NCBI RefSeq assembly: GCF_041262165.1
Contig: NZ_JBGCBY010000039.1
Location: 1-64,000, forward strand
Direction of reading: 5' to 3'
Origin: Streptacidiphilus sp041262165
GTDB taxonomy: Bacteria > Actinomycetota > Actinomycetes > Streptomycetales > Streptomycetaceae
DNA: 64,000 bases
Below, one piece after another: positions 52,127 through 60,907 of this stretch (position 1 is the stretch's first letter; every line of letters starts with the position of its first letter). The translations under genes and the position numbers were made by a program. The notes under the pieces were generated by a model. The model was not told the origin of the DNA. It saw nothing but the letters and a program-made list of their open reading frames with translations, and ran no database searches.

Positions 52127-53335
52127 CTACTCGGTCCGGCTCGCTCGGGAATCCTCGCTCGTTGTGGGGAGGGGCAGGGTGAGTTGGACCTGGAACCCTC
52201 CGTGGGCCCGGGGGCCGGCGGTGACCGCCCCGCCCAGAATCCTGGCCCGCTCCCGCATACCGATCAACCCATGGCCACTGGATCCGGGCAGGACGGCTGG
52301 AACTGGTCGCCGTCCGTCGTCGGCGACGCTGATTCTGAGCTGGTCACCGCGGTAGTGCACTGTCACGGTCGCCTGGCACGGGCGGGCGTGTTTGAGCACA
52401 TTGGTCAAAGCCTCCTGAACGACCCGGTAGGCGCACAGGCCCACCCCGGCAGGTAGACGCCGCGCGGCGCCGTCCACCTGCAACCGGACCGGCACCCCTG
52501 CGCCGCTAACCCGCTCGACCAGCTCACCGAGCCGCTCCAGGTTCGGCGCGGGGGCATAGGACTGCTCCTCGTCGTCCACGCCACCGCCGGAGCCTTCGGT
52601 GCCCTCGGGGCCGACCCGCAGCAGGGCCAGCATCCGCCGCATCTCCTCCAGAGCCTCCCGACTGGTAGCAGCGATCGTGCCCAACGCACCGCGCGCCGTG
52701 GGCGGGTCGGTGCTGAACACGTAGCCGGCCAGGCCGGCCTGCACCGAGATCACCGACATGTGATGGGCTACCACGTCGTGCAACTCCCGGGCGATACGCA
52801 CCCGCTCCTCAGTGACCGCCTGCCGTGCCCGCTGCTCCTGCTCGCGGCGCAGCTGCTCGGTCAGTGCGGTGAGCTGTTCACCGCGTTCGGCCGAGACGCG
52901 CGCGGCAAAGCCGAACCGGCACATCACCGCGCAGAACAGCACGCTCTGCCCGACCACCGTCGGCATCGAACTCTGCAGGCCCATCAGCCCCGCGTACACC
53001 CAGACCGCGCCGGACAGCGTCGCGCAGGCCAGTGCGACGCGCAGGGGTCGGGTGGCGGCCACGGTGTACAGCGCCAGAAGCGGTGCGAGGCAGTTCACGA
53101 CGGGCCAGTAGCCTGCGGCGATGAACCAGATCCACATCAGGCAGATGAAGACGCAGACGGCCACGGGTGCACGCCTGCGGGCCGCGACCGGAATGTTGAC
53201 CAGGCAGATCAAGACGTAGCCGAGCGCGTCCAGGTGCAGATGGTGCCAGCCCTCGGGCGGCGGGTTCTGCCCGAGAAGCATGCTCACACCGGTGAACGCC
53301 AGCGCGATCACCACGTCCACGACCAGGGAGTACAT
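52127..53335 (-). CDS. DesK/NarX-type sensor histidine kinase
   Basis: 402 residues. Five or six N-terminal transmembrane helices (about 4-22, 38-52, 57-75, 83-95, 100-118 and 128-146) lack a large sensor loop, so the signal is probably sensed in or at the membrane. HisKA_3 has ERVRIARELHDVVAHHMSVI with phosphoacceptor His186. The HATPase has CAYRVVQEALTNVLKHA (N box) and GHGLIGMRERA (G box). It is in an operon with the response regulator at 51411. Confidence 0.94.
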   Translation of the reverse strand: MYSLVVDVVIALAFTGVSMLLGQNPPPEGWHHLHLDALGYVLICLVNIPVAARRRAPVAVCVFICLMWIWFIAAGYWPVVNCLAPLLALYTVAATRPLRVALACATLSGAVWVYAGLMGLQSSMPTVVGQSVLFCAVMCRFGFAARVSAERGEQLTALTEQLRREQEQRARQAVTEERVRIARELHDVVAHHMSVISVQAGLAGYVFSTDPPTARGALGTIAATSREALEEMRRMLALLRVGPEGTEGSGGGVDDEEQSYAPAPNLERLGELVERVSGAGVPVRLQVDGAARRLPAGVGLCAYRVVQEALTNVLKHARPCQATVTVHYRGDQLRISVADDGRRPVPAVLPGSSGHGLIGMRERARILGGAVTAGPRAHGGFQVQLTLPLPTTSEDSRASRTE

Positions 53336-53606
53336 CGGCGAAGGCTACGGCCCCGTCAGGTGAGCGGTCGTCAACCCAGCGGCGGAGCCACGCCTACCGC
53401 AGAAGTTTACCCAGGCACCCACCAGGGTTCCAGCCGCCCGCCGACTACCGCGCTGGTCGCAGTAGCAACCTCAACCCCCTGCGGGATGCCCCACCACACC
53501 CGGCCTCCGTAGCGTGTCTCTTGGTCAGCCCCTGACAAGCACAGCTCGGGCAAGAACCCAGCGACTGTCACCCCGCAGACCACCATCCCTCACGTCAGGA
53601 GACAGC
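53336..53606. other. Divergent intergenic region between kinase and lectin genes
   Basis: 270 bases that should hold the promoters of the two-component operon and of the secreted lectin gene. No clear inverted repeat was recognised. CAGGAGAC near 53596 is the ribosome site of the lectin gene. Confidence 0.4.
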
Positions 53607-54149
53607 ATGCGCAAGCAACTCGCCGCCGGCCTCGGCACCGCGGCATTGGCCGCCGGAATGCTCCTCGCCCTGCCCGGTACCGCCGCCCACGCGTCCACGA
53701 TCCGCCCCTCCGCTGTCAATCGATGCGCACAGTACGACACCTGGCAGACGCTGAACGGGGGCAACTACCTCGCCGACCCCAACTACGGCGGGAGGGGGAC
53801 CCGAGTGATCGTCTGGCCCTGGACCGGCGGCACGGAGCAACACTGGTGCATGGAGCGGGCCACGGAGGGCGGCTGGTATCTGCATCCGGGGCACAAGACC
53901 AACCTGTGCATGGACGTGCCGGGCAGCAACTACAGCGACGGCGTCGGCCTGGTGATCTGGGACTGCAATGGTAGAGCGAATCAGCGCTTCGATATCACCC
54001 CGGTGCACATCGGCGTGTCTACGCATGTGATCACGCCGACGGCTAATGGTTCAGTACGGGTCACCGCAGGAAACGGGGGCGACGGCAACGTAGTCACAAT
54101 CAGTACTGACGCCAACCAGAACACCGACTACGGCCAGTTCTGGGGATGA
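53607..54149 (+). CDS. Secreted ricin-type beta-trefoil lectin-domain protein
   Basis: 180 residues. A signal peptide (RKQLAAGLGTAALAAGMLLA, cleavage near residue 29 after AHA) precedes one beta-trefoil of about 145 residues. Repeat marks are QHWCMERA, TNLCMDVPGSNYSDGVGLVI and WDCNGRANQRF; two Cys pairs are possible. It has no catalytic domain, so it probably binds carbohydrate outside the cell. ATG 53607 has AGGAG. It is divergent from the two-component system, which might control it. Confidence 0.85.
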   Translation: MRKQLAAGLGTAALAAGMLLALPGTAAHASTIRPSAVNRCAQYDTWQTLNGGNYLADPNYGGRGTRVIVWPWTGGTEQHWCMERATEGGWYLHPGHKTNLCMDVPGSNYSDGVGLVIWDCNGRANQRFDITPVHIGVSTHVITPTANGSVRVTAGNGGDGNVVTISTDANQNTDYGQFWG

Positions 54150-54307
54150 GCGAGGCTCGTATCAAGCGTTGCTCGTAGACGACGTCCGCGGTACTGCCGG
54201 CCTTCCCCACCGCACACCAGGGCATTGCTGCTCGTACGGCTCGGCGGCATAGTGCGGGCAGGCATGCTGCCCGTGCGCGATAGCGTGTCGCCCGCGTCGA
54301 AGCTTTG

Positions 54308-54560
54308 ATGCGCCGCCTGCTGGACGCTGCACCTGACCACCAACGCCTGATCCTGCAGCCCTAGGCAACCTGGTTGGTACTGCGGCGCATCCGCGAGCGT
54401 GCCCGCACCACCCGCGTGACCAACTCCAGCACCACTTTCGCTCCCACACCCAGGTCACTGGCGCACGGAACTTCCTGACCTGGATGGGCAGCCGCAACCC
54501 GACCTTGGAGACTGTCACCCAGGCCGAGGTCGACCTCTGGATCACCGAAGGCAGCAGCAC
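54308..54560 (+). pseudogene. Tyrosine-recombinase/integrase fragment
   Basis: RRLLDAAPDHQRLILQP-stop-ATWLVLRRIRERAR, then after a frameshift near 54455 TGARNFLTWMGSRNPTLETV and TQAEVDLWITEG. This is the core-binding (SAM-like) domain of actinobacterial tyrosine recombinases. The TAG near 54362 stands where relatives have Tyr (YATW). The catalytic domain with RHRHY is absent. Confidence 0.6.
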
Positions 54561-54874
54561 TACCGGCGCGTGCGGCATTCCTCCGGCGCTCGGGCGGCTG
54601 GTGCACTCCGGGCGAGTGTTCCTCCCTTCGCGGGTCAGGGTAAGCCCTCGGCAGGTACCTGTAGTGGGGAGATGGGCGATGCCGACTCTGTAATCCCGGC
54701 GCTGCGCAGTAACCGGCTGCCCTGCTACCCGTGCGGCGCACGGCCTGTCGATAGCTCCGGGCGGCTGCTGCCGCTGCGGGTGCAACCGCTGCTGTCTGCC
54801 GCACGCTGCTGCGGTTGGTGCGGTTGCTGCTCGCGCTGCGGTCGACGGTGGCGATACCTGCGGGCCGGGTCTGC

Positions 54875-55165
54875 TCAGCTGTCGGCGGGCTTGGTGCGGT
54901 GGCCGCGTCCGGGCCGGGCGCGCTGGGCGGTGCGGACCTGGTCGGCGTCGCAGCGGGCGTGGACGCGGCCGGAAGCGGCGGCGTCGTTCTCGGCAGTCGT
55001 CACGCCCCAGCGGGACAGGGTGTGCCGGGCGCTGCCGGCGCAGGCCGCGCCGATCAGTTCGGCGACCTGGTCGGCCGTCAGCAGCTCGCGGGGCGCGGCG
55101 GCGTAGGCGGCGATGACGGCGTCCAGGTCGACGTCGCGGACCGCACCCCTGGCGTCGGCCTCCAC
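54875..55165 (-). CDS. Small helix-turn-helix (excisionase/MerR-like) protein
   Basis: 96 residues from GTG 55165. LDAVIAAYAAAPRELLTADQ, then VAELIGAACAGSARHTLSRW and GV resembles the DNA-binding part of excisionase or plasmid-type HTH proteins. A basic C-terminal tail (RTAQRARPGRGHRT) follows. No family is identified with certainty. Its neighbours are an integrase fragment and a transposase, so it may come from an integrative element. Confidence 0.5.
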   Translation of the reverse strand: MEADARGAVRDVDLDAVIAAYAAAPRELLTADQVAELIGAACAGSARHTLSRWGVTTAENDAAASGRVHARCDADQVRTAQRARPGRGHRTKPADS

Positions 55166-55202
55166 CAGCGGCTGTGAGACCTGGGCGGCGGGCCGCTGGA
55201 TG

Positions 55203-55520
55203 CCCTCTCGCAGGCCGACGACTACCAGTACCAGCTGGAGTACCTCGCCATCGAGGCCTGGCTCGTCACCGCCTATACCGACAGGGCCGGCTGCTACGCC
55301 GAGGCCGTCACCCGGGCCGGAAGCGTCCTGCCCGAGCTGTTCTCCATCGGGCAACCGCTACCGCTGCCCGACCACCTGCCCCACGGCCGAGGACCGCAGC
55401 TGCGACGGCTGCACCACCTGCGATGCCGGGACCCACCGCCAGCAGGTCCAGGCCGCGTTCGCGCTCTCCCAGATCCTGGACCGCCTCCAGTGGGATGCGT
55501 TCTGCGAACTCCAGGACTGA
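55203..55520 (+). pseudogene. Unknown gene fragment with one frameshift
   Basis: ALSQADDYQYQLEYLAIEAW, then LVTAYTDRAGCYAEAVTRAG and SVLPELFSIGQP; after a shift near 55360 it continues CPTAEDRSCDGCTTCDAGTH and RQQVQAAFALSQILDRLQWD to a stop at 55520. The Cys-rich middle (CDGCTTC) could bind metal. I do not recognise the family. There is no start codon upstream, so the 5' end was probably lost. Confidence 0.45.
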
Positions 55521-55777
55521 CCGGGCAGCCACCAGTCGAGCGCGCCTTGTATCGTCTCGCAGCTCCACTGACCTGCGAGGTTCCCCAGGAGGAGAACGGT
55601 GTATGGGGTGGGCGTCAGTCGCGGGGGTGCAGCTGGTTGACCTGGCGGCTGCCGTGGCCCTGTGTCGGCGGCGTTCAGGCCTGTCGTGGCCGGGTCGGGC
55701 GGGAGGGCGAGCCGGGGTTTCGCCGGGGCGTGTCGGGCGGGTCGGCCGCCGGCGGTGGTGGGCCATCGGGGGTGCAG

Positions 55778-56358
55778 GTGTCGTTGCGGGCGAGTGGGCC
55801 GGGTGTGGTCCCGGCGGAGACGGTGCGGGTGGCCCGTGCGGCGTTCCCAAAGGGAAGCCTGGCGATCCGGGTCCGGGATGAGCTGGGGGTGCTGTTCACT
55901 GACGGGCAGTTCGCCGATCTGTTCCCGGCGCGGGGCAAACCCGCCTGGTCGCTGGGCCGGTTGGCGTTGGTGCTGGTGTTGCAGTTCGTGGAGGGCCTCA
56001 CTGACCGGCAGGCCGCGGAGGCGGTGCGGGGGCGGATCGACTTCAAGTACGCCCTCGGGCTGGAATTGACTGATCCGGGCTTCGACTTCTCGGTGCTGTC
56101 GGAGTTCCGGGACCGGCTGGTCGAGGAGGATGCCGGACGACGGGTGCTGGACGGCATCCTGGCTGCTGCCCGCGACAAGGACTTGCTCAATGCTGGCGGG
56201 AAAGCCCGGACCGACTCCACGCATGTCCTGTCCTCGGCGCGGGAGCTGTGCTGGCTGGAGATGGTGGCGGAAACGTTGCGTGCGGCATTGAACGGGCTCG
56301 CCGCCACCGCCCCCGAATGGCTGGTCCAGGTCGCCGGGCCCGAGTGGTTCAAGCACTA
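55778..56358 (+). mobile_element. IS1182-family transposase, 3'-truncated
   Basis: From GTG 55778, VVPAETVRVARAAFPKGSLA, FTDGQFADLFPARGKPAWSL, LTDRQAAEAVRGRIDFKYAL and GGKARTDSTHVLS form the N-terminal and first-Asp region of an IS1182 transposase, about 190 codons. It ends after GPEWFKHYASQ, where unrelated DNA begins. The second Asp and the Glu are missing. It is a different subtype from the remnant at 30690. Confidence 0.85.
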
Positions 56359-57131
56359 CGCCAGCCAGGAGCTTCACCACTTCGTACAGCCGGACTCAGC
56401 AGTCATCCTGCCGCATCATCAAGTTGGAAAAGGCTCACTGGAAGTAGTTCTCATCGCGGTGCCAATCCAGAAGCGCGCGACAGGTACGGCGGGACCGCCA
56501 ATCTGGGACAACTGCTGGCGGCCAGAGGCGAATGACGAAGAGGGATTGTTCGCAACACGCCGACGCAGCGAAAGTTCACCGGCCGGGAGACACAATGGTC
56601 ACGCGCACACGATTGCTCAGATGCGCGTGTCCCCTACACACGCCATGCCGGTCAACGAGACGATCCTGGCGTTCATCACCGGCGGCACCGAAGAACCGGC
56701 AGGTATCGGCACGATCCTGGCGTGGACCACCGAGGTCGTCCACGAGGCGCCGAACAGGCGCCGCGCCCAGGATCTTAGCGACGCCGGGCAGTGCAATCTC
56801 GACCGTTTCGGCGCGCACGCGGGTCCGGGGACTGCCGCCGCGCTCGGGTTCGCCACCTGGCCGACGCCACGGCCTCGTCCGCCCAGCCTGCGGAGCTGGT
56901 TCGCGGGTAACCGTGGGCGCCCGCGGGGTCAACGTCCGCGACGGCTACCACCCCAACCTGCTGCTGCCGTCATGTACGAGCTGCACCTGCCAGGCCACCC
57001 TGTAGGCACGCACCGGCAAGGGCGCTCCGCCGCGGCGCGGCTCCGGGTCAAGGGATGCGTTTCCTCTCCGGGCTGAAGGCCGGAGCCGGAGTATCCAGCA
57101 AGGAGTTGGGATGAGAAATTCGGCAAAGGAA
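56359..57131. other. Stretch without an intact gene
   Basis: 770 bases after the truncated transposase. The plus-strand frame near 56645-56800 (ETILAFITGGTEEPAGIGTI, then LAWTTEVVHEAPN) looks protein-like but is unrecognised and has no clear end. Near 56900-57005 another plus frame ends DGYHPNLLLPSCTSCTCQAT followed by L and a stop. I see no firm gene, terminator or IS end. Confidence 0.35.
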
Positions 57132-57428
57132 CTATTTGACGGCCAGGATGTCAGTGGTCCGGATGTCGGGGGCGACTGCCAGCATGGTGGGGGCGATCTC
57201 GACCAGAGCCGCTGCGATCCGCCCGTTCAGGTGCGCGGCGCGGCCCTCCTCATTCTCGAAGGTGTCGAAGATCCCGAACACCGTTGGGCTTTCCTTGAAT
57301 GCGAACCAGGTGACAGTGAGCTCTTCGTTGCGCGCGAGTTCCACGGCGTTGCGCAGCAGTGCCTCCACTTGGTCGGTGTACTCAGGCTTGGCCTCGATGC
57401 GGGCCAGCAGGCCGATCTTGGACATCAT
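57132..57428 (-). CDS. Antibiotic biosynthesis monooxygenase-family (quinol monooxygenase-like) protein
   Basis: 98 residues with the dimeric alpha+beta-barrel ABM fold: SKIGLLARIEAKPEYTDQVE, then TVTWFAFKESPTVFGIFDTF and ENEEGRAAHL. The small size and the ENEEGRAAHL helix are typical of YgiN-type quinol monooxygenases and related stress proteins. ATG 57428 or the adjacent ATG 57425 can serve as start; GGAG lies upstream. It is probably monocistronic. Confidence 0.88.
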   Translation of the reverse strand: MMSKIGLLARIEAKPEYTDQVEALLRNAVELARNEELTVTWFAFKESPTVFGIFDTFENEEGRAAHLNGRIAAALVEIAPTMLAVAPDIRTTDILAVK

Positions 57429-57909
57429 CCGCTCCACTCCTCGACGCTCGTGGGCCGGCGCACCGCCGACCTTGCTGAAACTACGTCCCGAGCACCCTGT
57501 CCGCCCGGCGACGCACCCGATACCTCGGAAAGTTCCGACTCGGCCCTGGTCCCGCCTCTGGCGGAGCGCGGCATCCGAGGGATCGGTCCTGACGCGCCGG
57601 CTACCGCCGCAGATGCGCGAGGTCGACCAACACGAAGTGCAGCCACGGTGCAGCGTCTGAACATCGGTGCCCGCAGCAGTCACAGGTGCTTGCGAGGACC
57701 ACCACCGCGACCCGGAGCTCGATCAGCGGCGAGACTCCGCACCTCGCCCGCCGTGGTGCCGAACTGCTCCGTCTACGGCAACCAGGAGCTATTCCTAGGA
57801 CGGACGGCGGCAAGGACGACCCACGATCGCCCCGAGGGCGCCGGGCCTACCACCGCGCATACGGTCGTCGACATTCTTCCCGTGCCCACCACCCGTCTAT
57901 TCAGGAGTC
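57429..57909. other. Stretch without a recognised gene
   Basis: 480 bases between the ABM gene and the end of the CO-dehydrogenase-type operon. Open frames exist on both strands but none shows a start, ribosome site or family likeness. No hairpin that could terminate the operon was recognised. Confidence 0.35.
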
Positions 57910-58602
57910 CTAGAGAGTGATGACAAGCAGGTAGACCATCGTGAGGCTCATGGCGATGTCACAGCAGTTGGCTGCGCGGGGGGCGAGGAACCCGTGGACA
58001 GGGCGTTGGGCATGGGACCGGGCCGCGGCGCGGACGGGCCGCGGCGGGGTTCGGTCGAGGACCGAAACGGCGTAGCCGATGAGGACGAGGACCAGTACCA
58101 GGGTGATGGTTGGGTACCGCGCGCTGTCAGCCGCGACATGGCCCGAGCCACTCATTCCTGCGGTGCCGCCCGCGCGCGCAGGTCCGCTCGCGCCTGAGGG
58201 GGGCGCTAGGTACATGTAGAGCATTGCTCCGGACAGAACCACGTGCGGGATGTGCAGGCTTGGGCCGATCGGATGGCTGTGCAGGACGCCGCCCGGTGGC
58301 CGTGCGCCTCTCGTTGTCCCTGTGTCGGACGGGAGGTGCGGGCGAAGCGCCAGGCCTGCGCGTGTGGCAAACGACGTCGCCGTCACGGCGAAGACGATGG
58401 TCCATACCGGTGCGCCGACCGGGTCGAGCCGAGGCACGAGCATTCCCGCCATCGCCACGCCCGTCAGCACGTGGGCGGCGTCAACGTCGGGTTCGGTGCG
58501 CCGCCGCCACAGTCGGGAGACGGCCAGGCGCCCTGCGCAGTAAGCCGCGGTCGCGAGCATCAGCGCCGCGATCATGTCTGTGAGCCAAGCCGGACTGGTC
58601 AT
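57910..58602 (-). CDS. DUF5134 membrane protein
   Basis: 230 residues with about six hydrophobic segments (starting WLTDMIAALMLATAAYCAGR; ending MSLTMVYLLVITL) and a His-containing region (HSHPIGPSLHIPHVVLSGAM) of the kind found in DUF5134 proteins. The His residues in the membrane could bind metal, but that is inference. Its ATG lies in ATGA, overlapping the stop of the preceding membrane protein by 4 bases. It is the last gene of the CO-dehydrogenase-type operon. Function unknown. Confidence 0.8.
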   Translation of the reverse strand: MTSPAWLTDMIAALMLATAAYCAGRLAVSRLWRRRTEPDVDAAHVLTGVAMAGMLVPRLDPVGAPVWTIVFAVTATSFATRAGLALRPHLPSDTGTTRGARPPGGVLHSHPIGPSLHIPHVVLSGAMLYMYLAPPSGASGPARAGGTAGMSGSGHVAADSARYPTITLVLVLVLIGYAVSVLDRTPPRPVRAAARSHAQRPVHGFLAPRAANCCDIAMSLTMVYLLVITL

Positions 58603-59630
58603 CGCTTTGTCCTTGCCTCCGAATAGTCCTGCCCGGGTGCCGTTGCCGGTGGGCCTGGATCCGACGGACGAACGGGGGTGGGTGATGTGGAACGAGGCCA
58701 GTAGGCCAGGGCCAGCAGGGTCAGCAGCGGGCCGGAGCCTGGGTCGGTCGCCTGGCCGCCGAGCACACCCCCGAGTGCCTGCCCGAATATCCACACGACC
58801 GCGGAGGTCAGAACTGCCACGACGATCAGGATCCGGGCGGCCGGCAGCGGCAGCAGGACCGCGACCGCGATCAGGGTCAGCACGGCCGCCAACGTGATCG
58901 AGGCCGCTAGGCCGTGGTGTGCCACCAGTGAGGAGCCGTGCCCGGCCGCCGCGCGCAGCCAGTCGGGCTGCCCCTCGGCCATGCTCGCGATCAGTTGGCT
59001 CATCACTCCGGCCCCGGTGTTGGCCGGTTGCAGGGTGAGACACGCCAGGCCGATCCACAGGGCCAGCCAGAGCGCCCGGGCACTGTTGGTCCCCACGGAG
59101 CGCGCGGCTTCGAACGGGCCGGTGCGTTCAGTGGGCCATAGCAGGAGCGCGAGGAGCGCGTAGAGGATCACAGGACCGGGTGCTCCGGACAGCGGGCTCG
59201 CCGTGCCGCTGAGCAGGCCGCCGAGGCCCTCGCCGAACCACCACACGGCCAGCGACCAGGCCACCGAGGCGGCGAGCGCCGGTCTGAGCGTTGGCCGCCA
59301 GGCGATGCCGATGCCAAGCAGCAGCTGGATCGCGGCGAAGGCCGTGTTGGTGCTGCCTGGATGGCGTCCGATGGTGTCGGCTGCCCAGGTGATCGAGTGC
59401 ACGACCGCTGGAGGGTTCCCTTGGGCGACGGGTGCGATGATCCGGGTGGCGAAGGCGCTGGTGAACATGAACGGCTGGCACTGCAGCACTCCGTCCAGGA
59501 GCCATAGTGCCGCAAGTGCCAGCTGGAGCTGTCGGCGGCCGTCGGCGGGTTGGCTCCAGCCCGCTGGGTGGGGAGCGCTTCGGCGGGTCGGGCCGGTGGA
59601 GCTGCGGTCGTGGGTGGTGGTCGCGCTCAT
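58599..59630 (-). CDS. Polytopic membrane protein of unknown function
   Basis: 343 residues with about eight hydrophobic segments in a repeated pattern. WWFGEGLGGLLSGTASPLSG near 130 and VVWIFGQALGGVLGGQATDP near 285 are internal echoes, so the protein probably arose by duplication. His residues occur near helix ends. Its ATG overlaps the VWA gene stop (ATGA). It and DUF5134 appear to be partners, perhaps in metal or cofactor handling for the molybdenum enzyme; this rests only on operon position. Confidence 0.75.
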   Translation of the reverse strand: MSATTTHDRSSTGPTRRSAPHPAGWSQPADGRRQLQLALAALWLLDGVLQCQPFMFTSAFATRIIAPVAQGNPPAVVHSITWAADTIGRHPGSTNTAFAAIQLLLGIGIAWRPTLRPALAASVAWSLAVWWFGEGLGGLLSGTASPLSGAPGPVILYALLALLLWPTERTGPFEAARSVGTNSARALWLALWIGLACLTLQPANTGAGVMSQLIASMAEGQPDWLRAAAGHGSSLVAHHGLAASITLAAVLTLIAVAVLLPLPAARILIVVAVLTSAVVWIFGQALGGVLGGQATDPGSGPLLTLLALAYWPRSTSPTPVRPSDPGPPATAPGQDYSEARTKR

Positions 59631-60907
59631 CGGCGCTCCGCCGGTGTTGCGGATAGGCGGCGCCGGCCCCTTCCGCCGGGCTGGTGATGGTCCGGTGCGG
59701 CTATGGCGTCAACGACCTCGCCCAACGCTGCGAGGCTGTGCCCGCTCACGAATGCGTCGCAGTACGGCAGCGCGGCCGCCATACCGGCGGCGAGCGGGGC
59801 GTAGCCGGGGGCGGCCTTGCGTGGGTTGACCCAGATGATGCGGTGGGCGAGTCGGGTCAGCCGGGCCATCTGCTGTCCCACTGCAGCAGGGTTCTCGCCC
59901 TCCCAGCCGTCGGAGAAGATCACGAGCACCGCGCCGCGGGCCATCCCGCGCCGCCCGAAGCGGTCGGTGAAGTCGGTCAGCGCGTGGGCGATCCGGGTGC
60001 CGCCGGACCAGTCGGTGGCGGTACGGCCTGCTTGGTGCAGAGCGGTGTCCGGTGTGGAGTGGCGCAGTACGGGGGTGAGGCGGGTGAGTCGGGTGGCGAA
60101 GACGAACGTTTCTGCAGACAGCCCCGCTCCCGCCCGTGAGCAGACTCGTGAGAAGAAGCGCAGGTAGGCGTGTGCGTACGGCTCCATGGAACCGGAGATG
60201 TCGCACAGCAGCACCAGCGGCCGATGCCGTTGTCGGCCGTGTGATCGGGCCAGTCGGACGGCCTCTCCGCCAGTGCGCAGGCTCCGGCGCAGGGTGCGGC
60301 GCAGATCGACGTGGCGTCCACGGGGGTCGGCCTGTCGGCGTCGGGTGCGGCGAAGCGGGAGGTTGAGAACGAGGGTGTCCAGGAGGCGGTCGAGTTCGGC
60401 CAACTCACTTGGCTCGAACGTGCGGAAGTCCTTGTGTGCGAGCCTCTCCTGACTGCTTCCTAGCAGCCGCAGCGCGCCGCTTTCGCTCGAGCGCTGCGAC
60501 CGGTTGTCAGTGGCGTCTGGATGCGGGTCGCCGCTGGGTAGCTGTGTTGCCGACGGGCGCGGCGGGGCGGCGGAGTCGGGCGGGGGCGTGCCCGGAACGG
60601 GCTCGGGTCCGGGCACCCGAGTCTGGTCGGACACGTCACGTGCGTCGATGCGGTCCGGCTGGTTGCCGAACACCAGGCGGAAGACCCGGTTGAAGGGCTC
60701 GATCTGCTCGAGTCCGGTGACGAATGCCAGCCGTGCCGCCCAGTACAGCGTTGTCCGGTCCACCGGGGGCAGCAGGGTCAACGCGTCCAGGAACCGGACC
60801 GAACGTTCGGGGGTGACCGGCACTCCGGCCCGGTGCAGGGCCTCGCCGAAACGCCCGGCGAAGGAGGGCTGGTCGAAGGCCGGAGGGCGGGCGTAGGACT
60901 CACCCAT
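59627..60907 (-). CDS. CoxE-type VWA domain protein
   Basis: 426 residues. The N-terminal 100 residues are helical, 100-150 is a Pro/Ser-rich linker and 225-395 is a von Willebrand A domain. The MIDAS is complete: PLVLLCDISGSMEPYAHAYL (Asp236), a Thr-type loop in WSGGTRI, and VLVIFSDGWEGE. In known systems CoxE works with the MoxR ATPase CoxD to assemble the CuSMo or related centre of the molybdenum hydroxylase. It overlaps the MoxR gene by 8 bases. Confidence 0.93.
   Translation of the reverse strand: MGESYARPPAFDQPSFAGRFGEALHRAGVPVTPERSVRFLDALTLLPPVDRTTLYWAARLAFVTGLEQIEPFNRVFRLVFGNQPDRIDARDVSDQTRVPGPEPVPGTPPPDSAAPPRPSATQLPSGDPHPDATDNRSQRSSESGALRLLGSSQERLAHKDFRTFEPSELAELDRLLDTLVLNLPLRRTRRRQADPRGRHVDLRRTLRRSLRTGGEAVRLARSHGRQRHRPLVLLCDISGSMEPYAHAYLRFFSRVCSRAGAGLSAETFVFATRLTRLTPVLRHSTPDTALHQAGRTATDWSGGTRIAHALTDFTDRFGRRGMARGAVLVIFSDGWEGENPAAVGQQMARLTRLAHRIIWVNPRKAAPGYAPLAAGMAAALPYCDAFVSGHSLAALGEVVDAIAAPDHHQPGGRGRRRLSATPAERR

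Noticed and set aside
56900..57005. Calling a thiopeptide or lanthipeptide precursor gene
   Set aside because: No leader peptide signature, no start with ribosome site and no modification enzyme in the window; kept only as a low-interest observation.
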